Assembly: GCF_045788535.1 (NCBI RefSeq)
Contig: NZ_CP074074.1
Coordinates: 3,596,001 to 3,660,000 of the forward strand
Direction: 5' to 3'
DNA length: 64,000 nucleotides
From: Allotamlana fucoidanivorans
GTDB lineage: Bacteria > Bacteroidota > Bacteroidia > Flavobacteriales > Flavobacteriaceae
Part shown: positions 32,262 to 42,183 of the stretch, piece by piece
Layout: each line of letters begins with the position of its first letter
Numbering within the stretch: the first letter of the stretch is position 1
The notes under the pieces: model-generated
What the model saw: the letters and a program-made list of their open reading frames with translations, nothing else
Database searches by the model: none
Told to the model about the DNA's origin: nothing
Position numbers and translations under genes: made by a program

Positions 32262-33158
32262 ATGAAATGGAATCAAGCACTGAACGATTATAAACTTTAT
32301 TTAAAAATTGAACGTGGACTATCTCAAAATTCTATAGACAATTACGCGCTTGATGTGCAAAAGCTCATGTCGTTTCTTGAAGAAAATAATATTAGTGTAT
32401 CACCAGTATCAATTTCATCAGAAACCGTTAAGCATTTTATTTATGAAAGTGCAAAAACTATAAACCCAAGATCACAATCTAGATTAATATCGGGCTTAAA
32501 AAGCTTTTTCAATTATCTCATTTTTGAAAATTATATGGAGTATAACCCTTTAGAGTTGGTAGAATCTCCAAAAATAGGCAGAAAGTTACCTGATACGCTT
32601 TCCGAAGACGAAATAGATCTTCTTATAAATGCTATAGATTTAGGCGCGCCAGAAGGTGAAAGAAATCGGGCCATGTTAGAAACACTTTATGGTTGTGGAT
32701 TAAGAGTTAGTGAACTGATTAACTTAAGGATTTCAGATTTATTCTTTGAGGAAGGATTTATTAAAGTAACAGGAAAAGGAGACAAACAACGCTTTGTTCC
32801 CATAGTTGGAATTACCCAAAAATATATCAATATTTATAGAACCCAAGTTAGAAACCATATTATAATTAAACCTGGTTTTGAAGATACTTTATTTTTGAAT
32901 CGTAGAGGTAAACAACTTACCCGAGCCATGATTTTTACTATTATAAAACGTTTAACAGAGCAAGTAGGACTCAAAAAGAAGGTGTCGCCCCACACGTTTA
33001 GGCATTCATTTGCAACACATTTACTTCAAAACAATGCAGATTTAAGATCTATTCAGCTCATGCTAGGTCATGAAAGTATCACTACAACGGAAATTTATGT
33101 GCATTTAGATAAAAGCCACCTCACTAAAGTGATGGAAAAGTTCCATCCTAGAAAATAA
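32262..33158 (+). CDS. xerD: Tyrosine recombinase XerD
   Basis: The start is set at 32262 (MKWNQALNDYKLYLKIERGLS) rather than an upstream ATG at 32244 because family members begin there. The SAM-like N-domain covers about 1-90 and the catalytic domain has all residues: R in GCGLRVSE, K in TGKGDKQR, HTFRH, GHES and the nucleophile Y in EIYVH. It resolves chromosome dimers at dif. It is a housekeeping gene and not the integrase of the element at the left end. Confidence 0.93.
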   Translation: MKWNQALNDYKLYLKIERGLSQNSIDNYALDVQKLMSFLEENNISVSPVSISSETVKHFIYESAKTINPRSQSRLISGLKSFFNYLIFENYMEYNPLELVESPKIGRKLPDTLSEDEIDLLINAIDLGAPEGERNRAMLETLYGCGLRVSELINLRISDLFFEEGFIKVTGKGDKQRFVPIVGITQKYINIYRTQVRNHIIIKPGFEDTLFLNRRGKQLTRAMIFTIIKRLTEQVGLKKKVSPHTFRHSFATHLLQNNADLRSIQLMLGHESITTTEIYVHLDKSHLTKVMEKFHPRK

Positions 33159-33220
33159 TTCAGTAAATTGCACTACGTTATTTGTACGAAATAAACTATT
33201 AAATCCTACTTGTGTAAGTT

Positions 33221-34384
33221 ATGATTTCATTGTCTGCATTATTTAGAGGCTATCATTCTAAGAAACCTACCCCAAATAATTTGAAATGGCGCTTTGCTGT
33301 AAAAAATTCTAAGATTGGTGTTTGGGATTTGGACACGAAAACAAACAAAGTTTTTTATTCAACTGAATCAAAAAAAATTTTAGGATTTAAAGATCATGAG
33401 ATGAAAAACACCATTGAAGAATGGAATAAAAGAGTTCATCCTGACGATAGAGAAAAATATTTTGCTGATTTTAATGAACACCTATCTGGAAAGGTTCCTG
33501 TTTATAATAATGAGCATAGAATTTTATGCAAAAATGGAGAATACAAATGGATTCTAGATAGCGGTAAAATAATTAGTAAAGATAAAAATGGTAAACCTAC
33601 CAGAATTATCGGTACTCATATTGATATTACACAACGTAAAAAAAATGAAGACTTATTAAAGGAAAATAATGAAACTATAATCAGTCAAAATAAAAGACTT
33701 TATAATTTTACACATATTGTTTCACACAACCTCAAAACCCATATAGGAAATTTAAAAAACGTTTTAGAATTCTACGAAGAAACTGAAAACAAAGAGGAGA
33801 AAGAGCAATTTTTTCAATATTTGAAGACAATATCTAACTCCCTAACCACAACCATTACAGATTTAAATGAAATTATTTCTGTAAAGTCTGAACCCGTAAA
33901 TGTTAACGAAAAAATTCATCTTCACACAGTCGTATCTACCGTTTTACATAATCTAGAAATCGACATTACAAATAAGAATGCCTCTATTATTAACAGTGTA
34001 GATTTCAATATTTACATTAATGGTAGTGAATCTTATTTAGAAAGTATTTTTCATAACCTCATTTCAAATGCATTAAAATACAGTCACCCGAAACGAAGCC
34101 CAGAAATCAATATAAAAACGAATAAAACAGATAATGGCTATGAAATTCGCGTTTCTGATAATGGTATAGGTATTAATATTGAAAAATATAAAGGACGTAT
34201 TTTTGAAATGTATCAAACCTTTCATGAAAGCAAACGTGACGATTCAAAAGGGATTGGTCTTTATTTAACAAAAATGCAGGTTGAAGATTTAGGTGGTAAA
34301 ATATCTATAGATAGTATTCTAAACGAAGCAACCACTTTTAAAATACATTTTCCAAAAGAAAAAACGTTCCTTTCAAAGGACTAA
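33221..34384 (+). CDS. Cytoplasmic PAS-domain sensor histidine kinase
   Basis: The 387-residue protein has a PAS_3-type domain (about 23-140: GVWDLDTKTNKVFYS, KNGEYKWILDSGK, GTHIDITQRK), a short coiled coil, a histidine box IVSHNLKTHIGN (about 170) and a HATPase domain (N box NLISNALKYS, DNGIGI, GIGLYLTK). No membrane segment is found. No response regulator gene is nearby, so it is an orphan. Similar SHNLK-type kinases are common in Flavobacteriaceae. Confidence 0.92.
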   Translation: MISLSALFRGYHSKKPTPNNLKWRFAVKNSKIGVWDLDTKTNKVFYSTESKKILGFKDHEMKNTIEEWNKRVHPDDREKYFADFNEHLSGKVPVYNNEHRILCKNGEYKWILDSGKIISKDKNGKPTRIIGTHIDITQRKKNEDLLKENNETIISQNKRLYNFTHIVSHNLKTHIGNLKNVLEFYEETENKEEKEQFFQYLKTISNSLTTTITDLNEIISVKSEPVNVNEKIHLHTVVSTVLHNLEIDITNKNASIINSVDFNIYINGSESYLESIFHNLISNALKYSHPKRSPEINIKTNKTDNGYEIRVSDNGIGINIEKYKGRIFEMYQTFHESKRDDSKGIGLYLTKMQVEDLGGKISIDSILNEATTFKIHFPKEKTFLSKD

Positions 34385-34430
34385 AATCATCTTTCTTTTT
34401 AAGAGTTTAAATTAATTTTAAAACTAGTCA

Positions 34431-34464
34431 AAAAAAATATCGAGCGTATTACCCCTCGATATTT
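34431..34464 (-). terminator. Terminator of rny
   Basis: AAATATCGAG (34435-34444) and CTCGATATTT (34455-34464) form a perfect 10-bp stem; on the minus strand seven T follow (34437-34431). A second small hairpin TTCTTTCT/AGAAAGAA lies at 34478-34498, just before the rny stop at 34500. Confidence 0.85.
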
Positions 34465-34499
34465 AAACTTTGCATACTTCTTTCTTAATTAGAAAGAAT

Positions 34500-36074
34500 C
34501 TATTTAGCTATATTAACGGCTCTGGTTTCTCTAATTACCGTAACTTTTACCTGCCCAGGATAAGTCATATCTGTTTGTACTTTTTGAGAAATGTTAAATG
34601 ATAAATCAGCTGCTTTTTGATCATCAACTTTTTCACTTTCAACAATAACCCTCAACTCTCTTCCTGCCTGAATAGCATAAGCTTTCTTTACACCAGTAAA
34701 ACCAAATGCAATATCTTCTAAGTCTTTTAATCTTTGAATATAGCTATCTAGCACCTGTCTACGCGCTCCTGGTCTTGCTCCTGAAATAGCATCGCAAACC
34801 TGAATAATTGGAGCTAATAATGACTTCATCTCTATTTCATCATGATGCGCTCCAATAGCATTACACACTTCTTCTTTTTCGTTATACTTTTCTGCCCATT
34901 GCATCCCTAAAATAGCGTGCGGTGTTTCCATATCGGCCTCAGCATCTGGCACCTTTCCTATATCATGTAAAAGTCCTGCGCGTTTTGCTAGCTTCGGATT
35001 TAAACCTAATTCGGCAGCCATCACACCACATAGTTTTGCTACTTCTCGTGAATGCTGTAATAAATTTTGTCCGTATGACGAGCGATACTTCATTCGTCCT
35101 ACCATTTTTATTAACTCTGGGTGCAAATTGTGTATACCTAGATCTATAACCGTACGCTTTCCTACCTCAATAATTTCTTGCTCAATTTGCTTCTTTGTTT
35201 TCTTCACCACTTCTTCAATACGAGCTGGATGAATTCTACCATCAGTTACCAATTTATGTAATGATAGTCGAGCAATCTCTCTTCTTACCGCATCAAAACA
35301 AGACAGTATAATAGCCTCAGGGGTATCATCAACTATAATCTCTACGCCAGTAGCCGACTCTATTGCCCTGATATTTCTACCTTCTCTACCAATAATTCTA
35401 CCTTTTACGTCATCAGATTCAATATTAAACACAGAAACACAGTTATCAACAGCCTCTTCCGTACCAATGCGTTGAATGGTATTTATTATGATTTTCTTAG
35501 CATCTTGTTCAGCTGTTAATTTGGCTTCCTCAAGTGCATTTTGAATATAAGCCATCGCATCATTTTTAGCTTCACCCTTTAAAGATTCTACTAATTGCTC
35601 TTTGGCTTCTTCTGCAGATAAACTAGATATCACTTCAAGTTGCTGAACTTGACTCTTATGCAACTTATCTAATTCCTCCTGTTTCTTGTCTAAAACGTCA
35701 AGTCTATGATTATAATCTTTAATTTTAGACTCTAAATTATCATTAAGCTTTTTGCCTTTAGAAAGCTCATTTGAAACCTGTGATTCCTTGTCACGAGTTC
35801 GTTTTTCAGCTTCAGCCATTTTCTTGTCTCTTGACAAAATGACTTTTTCATGTTCAGCTTTCAGTTCAATAAACTTTTCCTTAGCTTGAAGAATCTTATC
35901 TTTCTTAATACTTTCACCTTCGCTTTTAGCTTCTTTAAGTATTAAAGCTGCATTCTTTTTTGCTTCTTTTATTAGTTTTGAAGCATTCTTTTTTTCTAGT
36001 GTTTTTGCTATTATAAAACCCATTACAAGTCCTAATATAACACCCCCTACTGCAAATATAATTGAGTTATCCAT
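34500..36074 (-). CDS. rny: Ribonuclease Y
   Basis: The 524-residue protein has an N-terminal membrane helix (FAVGGVILGLVMGFIIA), a long coiled coil (25-200), a KH domain (about 215-280, GRIIGREGRNIRAIE) and an HD domain (about 335-430, LLHDIGK). It begins mRNA decay at the inner membrane. It lies downstream of the 6S-like RNA and zapA on the same strand. Confidence 0.97.
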   Translation of the reverse strand: MDNSIIFAVGGVILGLVMGFIIAKTLEKKNASKLIKEAKKNAALILKEAKSEGESIKKDKILQAKEKFIELKAEHEKVILSRDKKMAEAEKRTRDKESQVSNELSKGKKLNDNLESKIKDYNHRLDVLDKKQEELDKLHKSQVQQLEVISSLSAEEAKEQLVESLKGEAKNDAMAYIQNALEEAKLTAEQDAKKIIINTIQRIGTEEAVDNCVSVFNIESDDVKGRIIGREGRNIRAIESATGVEIIVDDTPEAIILSCFDAVRREIARLSLHKLVTDGRIHPARIEEVVKKTKKQIEQEIIEVGKRTVIDLGIHNLHPELIKMVGRMKYRSSYGQNLLQHSREVAKLCGVMAAELGLNPKLAKRAGLLHDIGKVPDAEADMETPHAILGMQWAEKYNEKEEVCNAIGAHHDEIEMKSLLAPIIQVCDAISGARPGARRQVLDSYIQRLKDLEDIAFGFTGVKKAYAIQAGRELRVIVESEKVDDQKAADLSFNISQKVQTDMTYPGQVKVTVIRETRAVNIAK

Positions 36075-36098
36075 CTATCTTAGTTAAATTTCATATAT

Positions 36099-36267
36099 AA
36101 AAAAAGCCTACACCAGTATAAAGTTTTGTATAAACTCCTTAAAAACAAGTTTAGGGCTAACAAGCTGATCAAGGATCTGCAAATAAAACAGCATGCTTTT
36201 ACAACTTAAACTCACCCTTTTTAAAGAATTAACGTTGAGTTTATCAAAAAAAATAACCAATGTAGGC
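36099..36267 (-). ncRNA. ssrS: 6S RNA (6S-Flavo-like)
   Basis: On the minus strand the transcript would begin near 36267 with GCCTACATTGGT and end near 36106 with ACTGGTGTAGGC. These pair over 12 bp (three G-U) to close the molecule, followed by seven U (36105-36099). Further inside, ATAAACTC (36242-36235 region) can pair with GAGTTTAT near the 3' side, and several central hairpins are possible. A closed rod with a bulged middle is the shape of 6S RNA, the RNA-polymerase-binding regulator. The place, directly downstream of zapA, is the same as for ssrS in Escherichia coli. Identity as 6S rests on this shape and synteny and on the known 6S-Flavo family. Confidence 0.75.
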
Positions 36268-36285
36268 AGTAACTTTTATTTATTT

Positions 36286-36588
36286 TTAAGAACGTTGAGA
36301 AACTAAAAATGAATCTAACAGCTCATTTAAGTTTTTAAGCTTTTCTTCAATATGACTATTCACATTTGTTTTATCTATTGACTGTTGCTCAACTTGAGAC
36401 GCAAATTGTAAAGCACACATAGCCAAAACATCTTGTTTATCTCTTACTGAGTAACTTTGCTCAAATTGCTTAATCATCAATTCAATATTCTTGGCAGCTT
36501 TTCGCAGTCCTTCTTCTTGATGTGCATCAATAGTTAACGGATATACGCGATTAGCTATTGAGAGCTTTATTTTTAGCTTCTCTGCCAT
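36286..36588 (-). CDS. zapA: Cell division protein ZapA
   Basis: The 100-residue protein has the ZapA fold: KLKIKLSIANRVYPLTID at the N-terminus, then EEGLRKAAKNIELMIKQFE and a coiled-coil C-terminus. It stabilises FtsZ bundles. It lies 12 bp behind the coiled-coil protein gene and is followed by the 6S-like RNA. Confidence 0.9.
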   Translation of the reverse strand: MAEKLKIKLSIANRVYPLTIDAHQEEGLRKAAKNIELMIKQFEQSYSVRDKQDVLAMCALQFASQVEQQSIDKTNVNSHIEEKLKNLNELLDSFLVSQRS

Positions 36589-36600
36589 GAATATTAGTCC

Positions 36601-36891
36601 TTAATCAGAAAGTTGAGCAATGCAATGATCAATATCTCTAATTAATGCGTTTATTTTAAGCCTCGTTTCTCTTTTATTATCGTCACTACCAAGCATTGAA
36701 TTTGCCATTTTTAAAGCTTTGTATTTTTCTTCCCAATCAGAAATTTCTTGTTTTTGAGTTGAAATTTTTGCCTTTGAAATCTCTAATTCCTTATTCAATT
36801 TTAAATTAGCTTGTTTTAAAAGCTCTAACTTGTGTAATACTTTGCTAATCTTGTTTTCTAAAGAATCTACAATATCTTCAATATTACCCAT
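36601..36891 (-). CDS. Small coiled-coil protein upstream of zapA
   Basis: The 96-residue protein is coiled coil through residues 10-65 (ISKVLHKLELLKQANLKLNKELEISK). The end (ETRLKINALIRDIDHCIAQLSD) is a conserved short helix. It has no signal peptide. It is co-transcribed with zapA, so a role at the division site, possibly as a ZapB-like linker, is reasonable but unproven. Confidence 0.75.
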   Translation of the reverse strand: MGNIEDIVDSLENKISKVLHKLELLKQANLKLNKELEISKAKISTQKQEISDWEEKYKALKMANSMLGSDDNKRETRLKINALIRDIDHCIAQLSD

Positions 36892-37079
36892 TTACAAAAT
36901 TCAATACTTATCACACAAAGTTAACATACCTAACCTTATTTTACAATTGTTTTTTCATAAATTTTAAAACCGTGCGTTACTATATGAAATTATGAAATAA
37001 GGCAAGACCTTAGTTTGATTTTTGCTTTATACTTTGCTTTTTCTTATCTAATTGATATTTTAGCCTAATATATTTTTAT

Positions 37080-38765
37080 ATGCGTTTTATACTGTCCCTA
37101 TTTCTAGTTCTACCTTTTTTAGGTAAGGCTCAAAACCTATATCCTCAAGATTATTTTCGTAGTCCGCTTGACATCCCATTGATTCTTGCTGGAACCTTCG
37201 CCGAGTTACGATCTAATCATTTTCATTCAGGTATAGACATTAAAACACAACAACGTAGCGGACTTAACGTATTGGCTTCTGCAGATGGATACGTGAGTAG
37301 AATAAAAATTTCGCATTTTGGTTATGGCAAAGCGTTATACCTTACGCACCCTAATGGATACACCACAGTGTATGCGCACTTACAAAAATTTTCACCAGAG
37401 ATAGAACAGTATATTAAACAGATTCAATACCAAAAAGAATCGTATGAAGTTGAAGTTTTTCCAAGTGCTGAAAAACTACCCGTTACAAAAGGGCAACTTA
37501 TAGCCTATAGTGGAAATACTGGTGGATCTGGTGGTCCACATCTTCATTATGAAATTAGAGACAAACAGGAGCGCCCCATGAACCCAATGCTTTTTGGGAT
37601 TAATATAAAAGATACCACCACCCCACTTGTAAAATCGGTTTACGCCTACCCTATTGGCGACCATTCCTTTGTTAATAAATCCAATAAAAAATATCGATTA
37701 CAACTAAAACCTGTTGCTAGCGGTGACTACTACGCTGAAACCATTGACGCCATTGGCACTTTAGGTTTTGGTATTGAAACTATTGACAGACAAGACTTAG
37801 CAGCTAACTCAAACGGTGTTTACAATATTCAAACATTTATTAATGGTAGCAAAAATTTTGAATTAGATTTTAAGAAATTTGGATTTGATGAAACCAAACA
37901 CATCAATCAGCTCATTGACTATGAGCACTATACAAAAGAAAAAAAGCGTATACAAAAATTATATAAACAAAATATCCCTCTTAGTATTATAAAAGAGCCA
38001 CTAAATGATGGCTATATCCATATAGAAGATAGCACCAATGCCGTTTACAAAATAAAAGTGGCCGATTTTAACAATAATGCATCCTGGGTTACGGTACATA
38101 TCAATGGAAAGTATGATAGCGCGGCTGTAGCGGGTTCTAAGAAAACAACGCCTTATTTTGTAAAAGCCAATCAACACACCCATTTAAAAACTGGTCGTAT
38201 TTCGGTTGATTTTTATAAAGATACGTTTTATGAAGATTTCTATATTGATTTTCAAGTCAACCAAGATACAGTGATATTGCATGAAGATGTTATGGCGGCT
38301 AAGAAAAACTTTTCAATTCATTTTGACGTAAGCCATTATAACAATGATGATATTAACAAACTCTACATTGCCAGACTGGTAGGTTATAAAAAAACACCTT
38401 ATTACACGTATACAAAACGTAAAAATAATACACTGACTGCCAGGACAAAAACACTAGGAACATATACCATTACTTCAGATTACAACAAACCTATCATTAC
38501 ACCTATAAACTTTAAAAATGGGCAATGGTTAAGTAAGTATCGCTATTTAAAAATAACTATTGATGACAAAGAATCGGGGATTTCAAATTACAGAGCCACG
38601 CTTAATGGTAAATGGATTTTAATGGAGTACGATTATAAAACCAAAACACTAACGCACGATTTCAACGATAATGTACTTACTGAAACTAAGAATAATTTAA
38701 AAGTAATTGTTACTGATAATGTTGGAAATAGTTCTACTTTTGAATCTGTATTTTACAGAAAATAA
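37080..38765 (+). CDS. M23 family peptidase (LytM-like), exported
   Basis: The 561-residue protein has a signal peptide (about 1-17, LGKAQ). The M23 peptidase domain (about 30-180) shows zinc ligands H49 and D53 (HFHSGID), H100 (YAHL) and the HLH motif H154/H156. The C-terminal 380 residues are beta-rich, with an Ig-like end. It should cut peptide cross-links in peptidoglycan or act as an envelope regulator. The catalytic set is complete. The next gene starts 11 bp later. Confidence 0.93.
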   Translation: MRFILSLFLVLPFLGKAQNLYPQDYFRSPLDIPLILAGTFAELRSNHFHSGIDIKTQQRSGLNVLASADGYVSRIKISHFGYGKALYLTHPNGYTTVYAHLQKFSPEIEQYIKQIQYQKESYEVEVFPSAEKLPVTKGQLIAYSGNTGGSGGPHLHYEIRDKQERPMNPMLFGINIKDTTTPLVKSVYAYPIGDHSFVNKSNKKYRLQLKPVASGDYYAETIDAIGTLGFGIETIDRQDLAANSNGVYNIQTFINGSKNFELDFKKFGFDETKHINQLIDYEHYTKEKKRIQKLYKQNIPLSIIKEPLNDGYIHIEDSTNAVYKIKVADFNNNASWVTVHINGKYDSAAVAGSKKTTPYFVKANQHTHLKTGRISVDFYKDTFYEDFYIDFQVNQDTVILHEDVMAAKKNFSIHFDVSHYNNDDINKLYIARLVGYKKTPYYTYTKRKNNTLTARTKTLGTYTITSDYNKPIITPINFKNGQWLSKYRYLKITIDDKESGISNYRATLNGKWILMEYDYKTKTLTHDFNDNVLTETKNNLKVIVTDNVGNSSTFESVFYRK

Positions 38766-38776
38766 ATAACCACAAG

Positions 38777-41236
38777 TTGAAAGCTAAGATTGCATTAACC
38801 ATACTAACCGTTTTTACTTTTATTCACTTAGGTATTTCTCAAACAGCAACCTTAAGGGGTGTTATACTAAATGAGAACAATGAACCTGTTGAAAAGGTTA
38901 ATGTAAAATCAAATTCAGGAGGCACTCAAAGTGATACTAATGGCTTTTACAGTTTATCAATCCCAGCCAATCAAGACATTAATATTACGTTTTCTCATAT
39001 CAACTATGAAAAAATAACAGGTACTTTTAATCTCAAAAATGGAGAGATTTTAGAATTTAACCCTGTGATGAATTCTTCCGTTGAGCAAATTGCAACAGTC
39101 ATTATAATGGGAGACCGAAAAAAAGAAGTTGAAGGCATTATTACCCTAAAACCTGAAACCATTAGAAAAATACCTGGAGCTAATGCGGGTGTAGAAAACT
39201 TACTACTCACATTACCAGGCGTAAGTAATAATAATGAATTAAGCACTCAATATTCTGTTAGAGGCGGAAACTATGATGAAAATTTAGTCTATGTTAATGA
39301 TGTAGAAGTGTATCGTCCTTTTTTAATTCGCTCTGGTCAACAAGAAGGCTTAAGTTTTGTGAACACCAACTTGGTACAAAATGTTGATTTTTCGGCTGGT
39401 GGATTTCAGGCCAAATATGGCGATAAATTATCCTCTGTTTTAGATATTACCTATAAAGACCCGTATCAATTTGAAGTTAATGCCGATGTAAGCTTATTAG
39501 GCGCCAGCCTTTCTATTGAAAACATTAGTAAGGATTCCAAATTCACTTCTATTGTTGGAGGTCGTTATCGAGACAATAGTCTTTTAGTTAATGCTAAGGA
39601 AACAGAGACTAACTTTAAACCTGTGTTTGGTGATATTCAAGGGTATTTCACCTATCGTTTTACAAATAAATTCCATTTGAGTTTCCTTGGAAACGCCTCT
39701 ATAAACAAATACAGTTACGCCCCTAAAACCCGTCAAACAAACTTTGGAACTTTATCAGATCCCGTGGCCTTACTGGTATTTTATGAGGGGCAAGAAAAGG
39801 ATCAATATCAAACCCTATTTGGTGCATTAAAGGGCTCTTATTTTGTTCATGATAATTTAGCGCTTCATGTAATCACATCTACCTATAACACCCAAGAGGA
39901 GGAGTATTTTGATATCTTGGCACAATACCGACTTGGCGAAGTAAACGGCAATATTGGTGATGAAAATTTGGGGGAAGTAGAATTTAGCGAAGGCATTGGT
40001 AGTCAATTAACACATGGCAGAAACGATTTAGATGCGTTAATTACCAACATAGAACACAAAGGCGATTTAAAAATTGATAACAACAGAATCGAGTGGTCTG
40101 TAAAGTATACCCATGAAGATATTCGTGATCGGTTAGTAGAATGGGAAGTCATTGATTCTGCTGGGTTTTCCATAAGACCTCCGCATATACCAGCCAACGA
40201 ACAACCTTACGAGCCCTACACGGCTCCTCTCGAACCTTTTCAAAATGTAAGAGCAACAAACCATACTCAAATTAATAGAATTCAAGCTTATGGGCAATGG
40301 AGCAAACGCAGTTATATAGGCTCTAGTAAAGTTTGGTATAATGCGGGACTTAGAATGCATAACTGGTCTGTTAAGGGTCAAAACATAAACACTAGTAATC
40401 AAACCGTGATTAGCCCAAGAGCGCAGTTTTCTATTAAACCCGAATGGAAAAAGGATATGCTTTTTAGAGCCGCTGTAGGACTCTATTATCAACCGCCATT
40501 TTACAGAGAACTTCGTGATGCTAATGGTGTAGTACAACCCAACGTTAAAGCTCAAAAATCTGTTCACTTTGTATTGGGCAATGATTATAGCTTTAAAATG
40601 TGGAACAGACCTTTTAAGTTAACTTCTGAGATTTACTACAAACACCTTAGTGATGTAAACACATATACGCTTGAAAATGTAAGAATTAGATATCGCGCTA
40701 ATAATGATGCAAAAGCGTATGCCTATGGATTAGATATGAGACTGAATGGGGAGTTTGTACCTGGTACCGAGTCTTGGTTCAGTTTTGGTTATTTAAAAAC
40801 CGAAGAGAACTTAAACGATAGAGGCTTTATAGCGAGGCCAACCGACCAACGTTTAAAATTTGCAGCACTATTTCAAGATTACGTGCCAAGTACCCCAAAT
40901 TTAAAAATGTATATTAATCTAGTATATAACACAGGATTACCAGGTGGTTCTCCTAGCTATGCAGATCCCTATCAATATCAAGTTAGATTACCTGATTACA
41001 AAAGAGCCGATCTAGGCTTGCAATATGTTTTTGTTGATACTGAAAAGCAGTTTGAAAAAGGGTGGAAAAAACCTTTTAAAGCCCTTTCTATTGGGCTTGA
41101 GATATTCAATATTTTTGATGTTCAAAACTCCATCACCAATACTTGGGTAAGAGATGTTAATAGTAAAAGGCAAATTGCCATACCTAACTATCTAACTCCT
41201 CGTGTTTTTAATGTTAGGGCTACTATGAAACTATAA
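38777..41236 (+). CDS. TonB-dependent outer-membrane receptor (CarboxypepD_reg type)
   Basis: The 819-residue protein starts at a TTG codon, chosen because the next frame gives an ideal signal peptide (KAKIALTILTVFTFIHLGISQ). A carboxypeptidase-like regulatory domain (about 23-105), a plug (about 115-230, VENLLLTLPGVSNNNELSTQYSVRGGNYDENLVYVN) and a 22-strand barrel follow. It imports a large or scarce nutrient through TonB. No SusD partner is next to it. The TTG start could limit expression. Confidence 0.92.
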   Translation: MKAKIALTILTVFTFIHLGISQTATLRGVILNENNEPVEKVNVKSNSGGTQSDTNGFYSLSIPANQDINITFSHINYEKITGTFNLKNGEILEFNPVMNSSVEQIATVIIMGDRKKEVEGIITLKPETIRKIPGANAGVENLLLTLPGVSNNNELSTQYSVRGGNYDENLVYVNDVEVYRPFLIRSGQQEGLSFVNTNLVQNVDFSAGGFQAKYGDKLSSVLDITYKDPYQFEVNADVSLLGASLSIENISKDSKFTSIVGGRYRDNSLLVNAKETETNFKPVFGDIQGYFTYRFTNKFHLSFLGNASINKYSYAPKTRQTNFGTLSDPVALLVFYEGQEKDQYQTLFGALKGSYFVHDNLALHVITSTYNTQEEEYFDILAQYRLGEVNGNIGDENLGEVEFSEGIGSQLTHGRNDLDALITNIEHKGDLKIDNNRIEWSVKYTHEDIRDRLVEWEVIDSAGFSIRPPHIPANEQPYEPYTAPLEPFQNVRATNHTQINRIQAYGQWSKRSYIGSSKVWYNAGLRMHNWSVKGQNINTSNQTVISPRAQFSIKPEWKKDMLFRAAVGLYYQPPFYRELRDANGVVQPNVKAQKSVHFVLGNDYSFKMWNRPFKLTSEIYYKHLSDVNTYTLENVRIRYRANNDAKAYAYGLDMRLNGEFVPGTESWFSFGYLKTEENLNDRGFIARPTDQRLKFAALFQDYVPSTPNLKMYINLVYNTGLPGGSPSYADPYQYQVRLPDYKRADLGLQYVFVDTEKQFEKGWKKPFKALSIGLEIFNIFDVQNSITNTWVRDVNSKRQIAIPNYLTPRVFNVRATMKL

Positions 41237-41308
41237 ACTTAGGTAATTCAAAATTCAATAATTTAACCTTTAGCACGGTTGAAATCTGAACAAAATTTCA
41301 CAATAATA

Positions 41309-42061
41309 TTATCTTGCCTTATGTGTTCTTGTAATAACGTATCTTATGTCATAGATTTCTGCGGCATAATCTGAAACAATTTTAACCGTTCCTCCGTTTG
41401 CTTCCCAAGTATCTAACGTATAAGCATTAAAAGAACTCACATAATAATGCTCAACATTTAATCCTTTTGACGTTATAAAATCCCTTTTATACAATTCACC
41501 AATACTTCCTCCAATGTCTATGGCTACTGTTATTTTAGTGGTTTGATTAACAATTGGTTTTATTTTAAACTCAATCATTACGTTTATACCATCTCCATTT
41601 CTACCTGTAATTGTAGAAGTCATTATATCATAAAAAGAGGTTACATCAATTGGTTTTTGAGTATCTCTTATTGTCACAGCATTATTAGGCAAAGTTACCT
41701 TATTACCAGCGGTTAATGAAAAAGGACTTGCAGATGTATAAGTTCCATCAGTATAATCTGCCCATCCCGTATAATCATTTATAGAGTTTTCTGAAATGAG
41801 TTTTACCCAATTTGTTCCATCAAAAAAATAAAAGGCATCTTCATCTGTATCAAATACCAATAATCCTTGGGCAGGTGAAACAATTGCCACACGTTGAACC
41901 GAGGTCATTCTTGGCGTTAACAGACCTTGAGTTGTAGATTCTATTTCAAGAATTGATGAAACATCAGGTGATGTGGTTCCTATTCCTACTTGGGCGTGAA
42001 TATCTACACAAATGCTGTACAATAGCACAGCTATTACATAATAGTAGTTTTTGAGAGTCAT
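41309..42061 (-). CDS. Exported protein of the 'GIGTTxPDxSSxLEI' type
   Basis: The 250-residue protein has a signal peptide (to residue about 23, IHAQ) followed by VGIGTTSPDVSSILEIESTTQGLLTPRMT, a segment found at the start of many Bacteroidota surface proteins, and YFFDGTNWVKL. The rest is beta-rich. No catalytic motif or T9SS tail is seen. Function is unknown. Confidence 0.75.
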   Translation of the reverse strand: MTLKNYYYVIAVLLYSICVDIHAQVGIGTTSPDVSSILEIESTTQGLLTPRMTSVQRVAIVSPAQGLLVFDTDEDAFYFFDGTNWVKLISENSINDYTGWADYTDGTYTSASPFSLTAGNKVTLPNNAVTIRDTQKPIDVTSFYDIMTSTITGRNGDGINVMIEFKIKPIVNQTTKITVAIDIGGSIGELYKRDFITSKGLNVEHYYVSSFNAYTLDTWEANGGTVKIVSDYAAEIYDIRYVITRTHKAR

Positions 42062-42183
42062 AGCAATTAATTAGTTTTTTGGGAAAACTTATGATGCGAA
42101 AATATAAAATATATGATACAATTTTAATTATAACGCAAAAAAATCGACCAATAACTATCAATTCGCCAATTTTAAGCTGAATA

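Noticed and set aside
32262..33158. XerD as the integrase of the element at the left end
   Set aside because: It is a full, housekeeping-type XerD with conserved neighbours (aroQ) and is more than 31 kb from the att site on the chromosome side.
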